Assembly (NCBI GenBank): GCA_001643675.2
Contig: LSRY02000017.1
Span: 1,116,001-1,180,000 of the forward strand
Direction: 5' to 3'
Source: Monocercomonoides exilis
Taxonomy: Eukaryota > Preaxostyla > Oxymonadida > Polymastigidae
DNA: 64,000 bases
Shown here: in pieces, positions 58,801-64,000 of the stretch
How positions within the stretch are numbered: the first letter of the stretch is position 1
Layout: each line of letters starts with the position of its first letter
Made by a program: the position numbers and the translations under genes
Notes under the pieces: model-generated
The model's database searches: none
What the model saw: the letters and a program-made list of their open reading frames with translations, nothing else
What the model was told of the DNA's origin: nothing

Positions 58801-61786
58801 CACATTTCTTTTTGCATCCCAAATATTCGTATCTCTCACATCTGTGGACACACGCCAATGTGGATTACAGAATAATCCATGTCGCAGTATTTCGAATGCA
58901 ATTACTCATATTCAACATGAATTATTTAATGCAATTATTATTAATGTGTCTTCCATTCTTCTTTCTCACGCATATATTTCTGATATATCCATCAAATCCA
59001 TTGCAAAAACCCAGGCAATTATCCACTTTAATAATTCAATATCACAAACAGGAAATGAAAAAAGTGTTATTGAAACAACAAATGATTGTGCAGTTGAAAG
59101 ATGTCAATTTTCTTTTGATTTACGTTTTGAAACTGACTTTCCATCAATTTTGCGCCAATTAAATGGATCGTTAGAAATATCAAGCTGTGCTTTTTTAACT
59201 TCTGATCGAGCACTTGTTATTAATTCAACATTAATAGAAATTGATAGTGGAGAGTTGAACATTGAGAAACTTTTGCTGGCGATGATCAATGTTACCCAGA
59301 GTTTATTTTTGCTTCGAGCTGAATCAGTCATAAGGATCGAAAATCTAAAAATAAATTCTGTTTTCTCAAATCGTGATTCCTTTTTTTTAGAAAGAGGAGC
59401 GCAAGCTTCATTTGAAAAAATGTTTGTTGAAAATTGCACAACTGACTCTGGCAGTATTATATATGTGATTAATGGAAGTGACGAGTTAACTGAGAAAGGA
59501 AAAGAAACAAATTATGGATGTTTCAATACGACCATATCTTCTTTCACCGATATATATGTTTCAGGTTTAGGGAAAAGTGTAATCGACATGCGGACAAATG
59601 AAATGCCAATAATCGTTTCAAATTGTTCATTTCAAGATTGTTCCTCAAATAGAATGAAGGGAAGCATCGTGCAATTAACTGATTGTCATAATGTGACAAT
59701 TCAGCAGTGTTATTTTGATCATTTGAAAACAAATTTCAATAAGCCAAATGATAATTCAAAACAAAGACAAATAAATGAAGTTTGCCGATGGAACGGATCA
59801 GCAGTGGATGCAACGAACAGTGAATTAACATTTAAGGATACTACCATCGCAAATTTTAGAGACGGTGGATTATCATTATCCACTGGCACTATGACAATCG
59901 AGAAAGGGGAGTTTTTGAGCAACAATCCATTCATTGAAAAATATCCATCAGTGAGAAGAAACATCATTTGTTCAGATTCTGGAACATTGACCATTTCCAG
60001 CTTGAAAGGTGGAGATGGAGTGATGCTAAATTCTTCGGTTTGGATTTTGGATGGTGGGTGCACTCTCGGAGGGATCGCAGGAGAAAGGGAATCGCCTTTC
60101 TTCATTCCCAAATTGGAAGACGTTTCTGCGAATGAGAATGGCAGCAACATTGTTATGAAATTCAATGGAAAGCTTCTTCTTCCATGTGATTTGTCATTCA
60201 GACTTTTGTATAAAACAGGGGATGTGGAGTTGGTTGAGACATATCCTTTTGAGGAAGACAGTTTTGTATCAGAAACTGAAGTGATTGGAACAATTCAATC
60301 AGATAATATTTCAAAGATTGCAGATGAAACAGAGGTGTCTGTGATGATAGTGTTTGGAAAGCAATTGGCTTCCACTCCTTCACAGATTCTGAAGAACAAA
60401 AGCGAATCTCGGATAAATGGAAATGAAAGGATTGTTGAAGGAGGAAAAGAACAAAAATCATTTTGGCCGATCATTGTGATCATCATGGCAATCATTCTCA
60501 TGATTGTGCTCATTGTATCAATAATTGCTACAGTTCGATGGAGAAAACAAAAGAGAAGAACAGAGGAATTGGAAGTGATTGTGGAAGACACAGTGAGGAA
60601 GGATCCGAAGGCATTTGAGATGGTGACGATGGAGATGTCTCTAGAGGAGCAGTGGAGGAGAGCAGAGAGGGAAGCTGAAAAGAAGAATGAAGAAAAGATA
60701 AAGAAGAGAGTTTATGAGAAAAGCTTGGGGCATTCAGAATCATCAGAACATTTGCTGAGCGAAAGTGGATCGACTGAATACATTCTGGGAAAAGATTCAG
60801 ACAAGATTCCAGATTGGGCATTTGAAAAGGTTGATGAAAAGGAAGAAGAAGAAGAAGAGACAAGAAAGAGAACACTTTCTCCTTCCATTTCATCAACTTC
60901 AACAACAGACTCAGATTCCACTTTTGTTCGAGGGGAGGATCTGTGTCCAACCACATCATCCATGTCGAACTTGGTGGATGCGATGGCATGTTCTTCGCCT
61001 CATGAGAAGCTGATTGTGGACTTGAGGGATTCGCTGTTCATGTTGCTGCATGGAAGGAATGAGAAGAAAGAGATGGCAATAGGAAGTTTGCAGGAAAGAG
61101 AGCAAACAGCTTCCCAGATCCTGTTCTGGGTGGCTAATCTTGCGCTCCACTCATTTGATGAAATGGAAAATTCTCTTCAATCTCTTGCCAATCTGAGTCC
61201 GCACATTGTGTTGTTCTCAGAACATATGGTCATTTGTATTGTGATGCACTCCGACTTCTCATCTGACCATGATTCAGATTCTTCGTCTATTTCTTCATCA
61301 ACTGTTGTCTCATCCGCCAGTGATGATGATGATGACTCTCTTCCCTCATCAGCTTTTGAGGATGAGGATGACTTAAGGAAAGAGTGTTTGAGGTGGAAGG
61401 CGCCAGAGCTGCTGATGAACAAGAAGATGGGTGCAACAAAGGAGTCAGTGGCATTCTCAATTGGGATGATGCTGTGGGAGTGTCTGACACTCCAGCTCCC
61501 TTTTGGAGACTATCCGGCAGAGGTGTCAGGGCAGAAGATAGTGAATGGTGAAAGACCGGACCTAAGAAAAGTGTTGGAATCTTCATACACAGATGTGCTG
61601 CATCGCACTTTTTCTCCTCAGCCAGACAGCCGTACAACACTGATTGAGATGAAAAGAGAGTTTATTCAGCGTTTCCCAGCAGGTGCTGTGATGCTCACAA
61701 TCTCGGATGCCATTGATTTCGAGAACGAAAGCGAAGACATGGGAAGTGATGTTATAGACTCAATACCTATGTCAAATGGCAGTTGA
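52850..61786 (+). CDS. giant single-pass surface protein: beta-helix modules, TM helix, kinase-like tail (member 2)
   Basis: Single frame of 2978 aa, paralogous to the 12943-20805 gene. The start is supported by a short signal peptide (MLVIVAACLITQIIYA). Five module starts carry CG-x(4-6)-PC plus a helix (near residues 527, 868, 1227, 1585 and 1999), spaced about 340-415 residues apart. Between them are beta-helix-type repeats with many C-S-F/I/V-x-x-C turns, GG-rich loops (KGGGLFLSCGDEG, RGVGGGLFLD) and dense N-glycosylation motifs. The membrane helix (about 2539-2564), RWRKQKRRTEEL stop-transfer and juxtamembrane segment are almost identical to member 1. The kinase-like domain (about 2718-2945) has RWKAPELL, SIGMMLWECLTLQLPFG and a more complete end (PDSRTTLIEM) than member 1. 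The HRD loop is absent and DFG reads DFS, so no kinase activity is expected. The ectodomain lacks the Ser/Thr/His-rich segments of member 1. Function unknown; I infer a variable extracellular sensor or adhesin with a constant signalling tail. Confidence 0.88.
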   Translation: MLVIVAACLITQIIYANYHLTRYDDYSVSLLKKYHFSNDKCSNNNWNGPLRFHGNISYQSDKLNISSTINGRICLNNSTVSLFSICHFQHQGKEIFWLKKCSRINAYSCSISLLGKNSNCVFSCLGGFINLNNISIISLSRMNYFAGMVSSILKNRHSHDVLWISLKFCLFDSLNIDSSSCFLGKSEGVFSNIDSCSFCNISRNTSSNYKRKLSNSCNFFSVFVKCSIFNRILDADYSSVYSLPTQTFYSFNSSFFASKEIHTPSNGSLNEFSTGTVVAESTVFSSITASRMGLAMYVSGNATLNISKCVFLDLNSTIESGQGGAVKQEGSGRHEVTESNFSNCFSTQWGGGIRVESDGVQIISYCIFENCQSKHYCCVCWTPKASGSIFQNNKLVLSKGNVPDSESGTLGIREPSVKILISNCLFWKNHMPTSSAGIAFTIGCRTNEVAEISFCFFDNNTVDNDSKGCDIFAQPFFISTVISSAFRLCYSSSISEKRVVIGTTNYPEILPNIPNSFTELYVVGDGLDHDSCGMELFPCKTISKAIELRTIHSISVGKGNFKEGEIEVGNFTIRMNGDSKNSSFIMAKSISRGFWLFHVMCGKLEATDYTIIHSSSESHSDSSLVVINGNGNVSFVDCIFTAEDHQKRVFEAPQMKIEGGELNFVNVVVKNFHSNEAFILLTSCSCMLFSNVNAREIHRTSGNGSFAEMEISSSSKVAMNNATIENCACDDGNGGGAFILINNNGELTIGNESLVSFASCSVPGDDEKKGKGGGLFLSCGDEGNNFLMNSIEYNNCFGWIGKSLFVCSKNLGLVINEIHFPKWTWFENSTENESTGFEDDNKRLAIPLYLFFVNPFPTPAFIGGGMSVDHSGCGFEKFPCATINHAVNLRFGSLKREIALNEGFTLSETLEMKVNEWIVSCLKKDTVISVDLLSIQNVTTAINIKNNTIMNNISFSINKLSISLIMIITCSSGTLYLNNCTAGLSAEFEIGNERDFCFICIINGSLVMNQFATNGFIQTDQRSLIERNSFLGCVECIDCSFAGIKKLRGNGGCITSECCLIENFVNERTIAIEGCNFSECYSGEDNAKGGGIYIELCANEKAIINGTGAFDGCFAGNDEKKGGKGGGIMVKIMDTENLIFKVNKGVSFSKEITNKAKYGKDIFVECNRGIFLEQVVNKTSFGFHDSFKIPFDEKMESGSEDGNEAFIIPLFVFLNQIDSKIVANGSGVDYPHCGFLSFPCHSISYCFDERITHDLSEIDVMAPSSIYHELSIPLYPICIKSTKFISGEEKMEVNVTDEGEATKDSFIECSSSFLIESLALVLKDSFNPQRCAFIHSISSIKMIDCSFNLVSVDVVPQIFFSLLFVTGGDITLQELVINEEIVFLQASPITIENGNKIEIKMSQIFDLKRESGNGGCLYVKGKSGIEPCLLISNCSMKSICEGGNKLKGGGIFICLEKDVFFEMNDVMFSCCKVPKDGGEEKGRGVGGGLFLDISDEVNIFELKKLNFENCDAWKGKQVFLSAKNLKPIVNKDHFVWELKADELKKMDEMNGWERSTSDEQFVIPLVVYLWNNFSNTGFIDGERGNDFSECGYKEVPCQTVDKLIHLRYSHSLSHPSASSYIRIKNFSSVNFEISFEDYPPLNANQSVSFVGEISQTSVLISEGDANSESMISSSIILSFINISFILPETFLYHYSLIQSSASSSQTSVSSSFVELKLINISFQSNFSSQKINYTIIEVEDGNLLVEDCTFSFSIFQFPFIHLSPSVDEILLLKLSVSYSNISSSSIIAYSFSDAKKMDMNSFYYLPEATDNCGFFNITQSSFDNIIRTEKGSTIICFDLNQKMKITIQNCSFKKCVSEMSEEGGAMLIQLNDNECFLHLSSCSVFQCACSKTNGRGGGMMFDFSKLYNPSSSSHLHLPLKLENIKFIINDAFVGKDVFILCKSIEQQVNETLFLLDYSQDCFKSNYSICGSDDISTDVDLLPFITFLFASQIFVSLTSVDTRQCGLQNNPCRSISNAITHIQHELFNAIIINVSSILLSHAYISDISIKSIAKTQAIIHFNNSISQTGNEKSVIETTNDCAVERCQFSFDLRFETDFPSILRQLNGSLEISSCAFLTSDRALVINSTLIEIDSGELNIEKLLLAMINVTQSLFLLRAESVIRIENLKINSVFSNRDSFFLERGAQASFEKMFVENCTTDSGSIIYVINGSDELTEKGKETNYGCFNTTISSFTDIYVSGLGKSVIDMRTNEMPIIVSNCSFQDCSSNRMKGSIVQLTDCHNVTIQQCYFDHLKTNFNKPNDNSKQRQINEVCRWNGSAVDATNSELTFKDTTIANFRDGGLSLSTGTMTIEKGEFLSNNPFIEKYPSVRRNIICSDSGTLTISSLKGGDGVMLNSSVWILDGGCTLGGIAGERESPFFIPKLEDVSANENGSNIVMKFNGKLLLPCDLSFRLLYKTGDVELVETYPFEEDSFVSETEVIGTIQSDNISKIADETEVSVMIVFGKQLASTPSQILKNKSESRINGNERIVEGGKEQKSFWPIIVIIMAIILMIVLIVSIIATVRWRKQKRRTEELEVIVEDTVRKDPKAFEMVTMEMSLEEQWRRAEREAEKKNEEKIKKRVYEKSLGHSESSEHLLSESGSTEYILGKDSDKIPDWAFEKVDEKEEEEEETRKRTLSPSISSTSTTDSDSTFVRGEDLCPTTSSMSNLVDAMACSSPHEKLIVDLRDSLFMLLHGRNEKKEMAIGSLQEREQTASQILFWVANLALHSFDEMENSLQSLANLSPHIVLFSEHMVICIVMHSDFSSDHDSDSSSISSSTVVSSASDDDDDSLPSSAFEDEDDLRKECLRWKAPELLMNKKMGATKESVAFSIGMMLWECLTLQLPFGDYPAEVSGQKIVNGERPDLRKVLESSYTDVLHRTFSPQPDSRTTLIEMKREFIQRFPAGAVMLTISDAIDFENESEDMGSDVIDSIPMSNGS

Positions 61787-62240
61787 ATTTAATCTTTATT
61801 TTGTTGAACAACATCATACAAAATTTAAAAATACTTTAATGAGAAGATAATGGCAAAACTTGTATCTCTTTGAAGATGAATGGTCAAGCAATGTCATTGT
61901 AGATCAATTAAGCTTTCTTTATGGATTCAGATAATGAAAGAGATCAAAAAAACTTAAATTTGATGAAAAAGGACAAAAATAGATGAAGAGAAATCAAGAC
62001 ATTGATTCAGATATGTTAGTTTTTATATTTCTGTAAAATGTATTCTTTTTTTCTTTCAAAAATTTTTATTAATTAAAAATTAATCTTCACTTCTCTCTCA
62101 AAGAGAGAGCATTGCAGTATCAAACAAGTTATACAACAATTCTAATATTAATTTATTGAATTCAGTTGAGTTAAAAAAAGAAAGAATAGTTATATTGTTA
62201 TGTCTTTGGTATTTGCCAAAGCTGTGAATTGTTCAAATTT
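61787..62240. other. AT-rich 3' flank of giant surface gene 2
   Basis: No gene. A short perfect hairpin word, CTCTCTC-AAA-GAGAGAG, sits near 62093-62109. The rest is low-complexity AT-rich DNA. Confidence 0.35.
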
Positions 62241-62244
62241 TTCG

Positions 62245-62263
62245 AAAAAAAAAAAAAAAAAAA

Positions 62264-62344
<81 letters not shown>
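62245..62344. repeat. poly-A tracts followed by (AAT)n microsatellite
   Basis: A 23-base A run (62245-62267), CAT, a 40-base A run (62271-62310) and then about ten AAT units up to 62344. They directly abut the left arm of the palindrome that follows. Confidence 0.95.
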
Positions 62345-62346
<2 letters not shown>

Positions 62347-62724
62347 TGTTGGACACTTTCAATTTCTGTGGACAGTGGCATTATCTCAACAACTGTTGAT
62401 AATTGTATTTTGACAATTAATCCAATTATTCCCTCAATGAATATGAACAAATAAAACATACAGAAATGAATCAACTTGCTCTGCAGAATTTTGAAAAAAA
62501 ACATTTTTAATTTTCGGAGAAACCCTAAGAAAAAAAATTCTCCGAGTTTCTCCGAATATTAAAAATGTTTTTTTTCAAAATTCTGCAGAGCAAGTTGATT
62601 CATTTCTGTATGTTTTATTTGTTCATATTCATTGAGGGAATAATTGGATTAATTGTCAAAATACAATTATCAACAGTTGTTGAGATAATGCCACTGTCCA
62701 CAGTTATTGAAAGTGTCTACCATT
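62345..62724. repeat. near-perfect ~380-bp palindrome (inverted repeat, 22-bp loop)
   Basis: The left arm 62345-62523 and right arm 62546-62724 are reverse complements in register over about 179 bases, with only a handful of mismatches seen (for example at 62349, 62351, 62364-62365 and 62512). The loop is 62524-62545. Neither arm has a credible reading frame. It may be a foldback element or the product of an inverted duplication. A transcript through it would form a long hairpin. Confidence 0.92.
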
Positions 62725-62764
62725 ATTGACACTAACAATACTCAAGATTTTTTATTCTTTAATA

Positions 62765-63282
62765 CAGTCTAAACAGGATATAATCACGTCGAATATAATC
62801 ACATTCATTTATAGTCACATTTTTCGATGCACCGACAATTATGGCCTTTTTTCCTATCATTTCCCATCGCAAATAATCACAGAGCTAAATATATATAATC
62901 ACATTTTTTATTATAATGAGTTCATTTTTCAATGAAAAATCTATTTTTCGATCAAAAATTCTAATTTTATGATTTTTCAAAAATGTGCTCAAAAAAGTCA
63001 AAATAATGTGTATTTTTAATCAAAATTTTTGATTTTTTGATTTTTCAGAATTATGTTTAAACTAGTCAAACTGACATTAGCATGCATAAAAAAGTGTTAT
63101 TTCAATTGAAAAATGGGTTTTGATGAAGAATTTTCAAAAATGAAAATATTGACCCAAAATTAATTAATTAATTAATTAATTTTTATTTTTTTCTGTGTTG
63201 AGCAGCATAGTATATTATCACAATCGGATATAGTCACAAAAAGTTGTGCAAAACCCGATGTGATCATATCCGGTTTAGACTG
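62765..63282. mobile_element. ~518-bp TIR element (MITE-like, possibly pogo/Tc1-mariner type)
   Basis: The left end CAGTCTAAACAGGATATAAT continues ...CACGTCG, and the reverse complement of the right end CAGTCTAAACCGGATATGAT continues ...CACATCG. They match at 25 of 28 positions. The left end is preceded by TA, the dinucleotide duplicated by Tc1/mariner-type elements, but the right end is followed by TG, so a TA duplication would have decayed. Words of the form ATAATCAC or ATAGTCAC recur in the subterminal regions of both ends, resembling binding-site arrays. The interior is AT-rich, with no transposase frame. Confidence 0.75.
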
Positions 63283-63844
63283 TGTTCTATTTTTATAAAT
63301 AAGTGAAAATTTTTGAAAAATCACCACAGATCAAAAAGTGATACCATTATATTATTATTTTGAAATATTCTTTCATTCTAAAATGCTTTGAGCTCGTTTT
63401 ATCGATGGAAAAAAACCACATTCGAACATTCCATGATAATGTTTGTAAACAAAAATGAAATTTGAATTTTTATTGCATATTTTGATCAAAATAAATTATG
63501 ATTTTTTTGAAATAAACTCATGCAAGAAGATTTGAATTTTCGAAGAAAACCTGTTCATAGCCTTTTTTAAGGATAAAGTGATTTTTCAAAGGACGGTAAT
63601 TGTGGTGCGTTTCAATTGATTAGGTTCTATATTTTTTTGACATTTTGTGTATTTCGGATGGATTGAAATATTTATCGTTGAACATTTTCCTTCACCGTTT
63701 AATTTTTGGAAGGAAAATCAACACTGATAATTGATTTCGCAATTTTACCAAAAATCCGCATCTCAAACATGAAAATTTACAATAACAATTAACAGAATAG
63801 TTCGAATTTGTTGTCTCAGCTTCTTTTTCTTCCTTGTCAATTTT
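63283..63844. other. AT-rich spacer
   Basis: About 560 bases without a supported feature, between the TIR element and a possible partial gene at the right edge. Confidence 0.35.
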
Positions 63845-64000
63845 TTATTTGAATGAAGCTTGTGTGGTTTTTTGAATTGAAGTTGCACCAAGGATAGGAA
63901 ATAAACGATTTTTTGGAGCAGAAGGGAAGCGAAGACGAGTAGGATAGGTTTTATTGGTAGAACAGAGAAATATTTGAAGTTGGAGAAGAAAGTTTGCGAA
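63845..64000 (-). CDS. possible 3' end of a minus-strand gene entering from the right edge
   Basis: The minus strand is open from the window edge to a TAA at 63847-63845 (about 51 codons; the final part reads KTTQASFK). Base composition here is less AT-rich than in the adjoining spacer, which hints at coding DNA. A second minus frame is also open over much of the same stretch, so the frame is not secure. No family is recognised. Confidence 0.2.
   Translation of the reverse strand, partial: FANFLLQLQIFLCSTNKTYPTRLRFPSAPKNRLFPILGATSIQKTTQASFK

Noticed and set aside
62200-62454. Plus-strand frame with poly-Lys and poly-Ile
   Set aside because: It is a translation of the poly-A and AAT repeats running into the palindrome.
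1-64000. Use of a TAA/TAG = Gln code, as in some oxymonads
   Set aside because: Well-supported genes end with TAG (NSA2, channel), TAA (CHFR, ARP3, coaBC) and TGA (dehydrogenase, giant genes) at the expected C termini, so all three are stops here.
1-64000. tRNA, rRNA, CRISPR or bacterial operon signals
   Set aside because: None was recognised by eye. A tRNAscan-SE or Infernal run would be needed to exclude small RNA genes in the AT-rich spacers.

Overview
The window is nuclear DNA of an AT-rich, intron-bearing protist. The gene repertoire (NSA2, CHFR, ARP3, a mucolipin-type TRP channel, a fused bacterial-type CoaBC, and giant surface beta-helix proteins with a kinase-like tail) best fits an anaerobic metamonad of the oxymonad/Preaxostyla kind (Monocercomonoides- or Blattamonas-like). 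That placement is inferred from the repertoire; no rRNA is present to prove it. Six spliced genes could be assembled exon by exon from GT-AG introns, plus one partial model at the left edge. The introns are short (about 42-230 nt) and their donors are nearly always GTTTG, GTATG or GTTAG/GTAAT. TAA, TAG and TGA all end well-supported genes, so the standard code applies.

Layout. 1-2.7 kb: end of a small membrane protein gene, NSA2 (minus, six exons) and a divergently transcribed TMEM115-like membrane protein. 3.0-4.3 kb: intronless CoaBC. 5.6-6.5 kb: pseudogene of the kinase-like tail of the surface-protein family. 7.4-10.2 kb: broken hAT transposase. 11.2-11.7 kb: two abutting foldback (MITE-like) elements in an AT-rich gene desert. 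12.9-20.8 kb: giant surface protein 1 (2620 aa). 22.2-24.2 kb: CHFR. 24.5-25.9 kb: short-chain dehydrogenase. 26.5-44.6 kb: a 6002-aa protein with an N-terminal membrane anchor, resembling bridge-like lipid transfer proteins and ending in a charged helix and an Arg/Asp/Glu/Ser-rich tail. 44.9-46.7 kb: ARP3. 46.8-51.4 kb: mucolipin-like channel with a poly-Ser tail. 52.9-61.8 kb: giant surface protein 2 (2978 aa). 62.2-63.3 kb: homopolymer and AAT tracts, a near-perfect ~380-bp palindrome and a ~520-bp TIR element.

How it fits together. Most genes are housekeeping: 60S biogenesis, CoA synthesis, a mitotic ubiquitin ligase, actin branching, endolysosomal ion flux and perhaps lipid transport. 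The most interesting system is the surface family: two complete single-pass proteins and one relic. Each complete member has a signal peptide, four or five large beta-helix modules each marked by a CG-x(4-6)-PC motif, one membrane helix, a conserved juxtamembrane segment and a degenerate kinase-like domain lacking the usual catalytic motifs. The ectodomains have diverged strongly, while the membrane and cytoplasmic module is almost the same at DNA level, as expected of a variable sensor or adhesin joined to a constant signalling tail.
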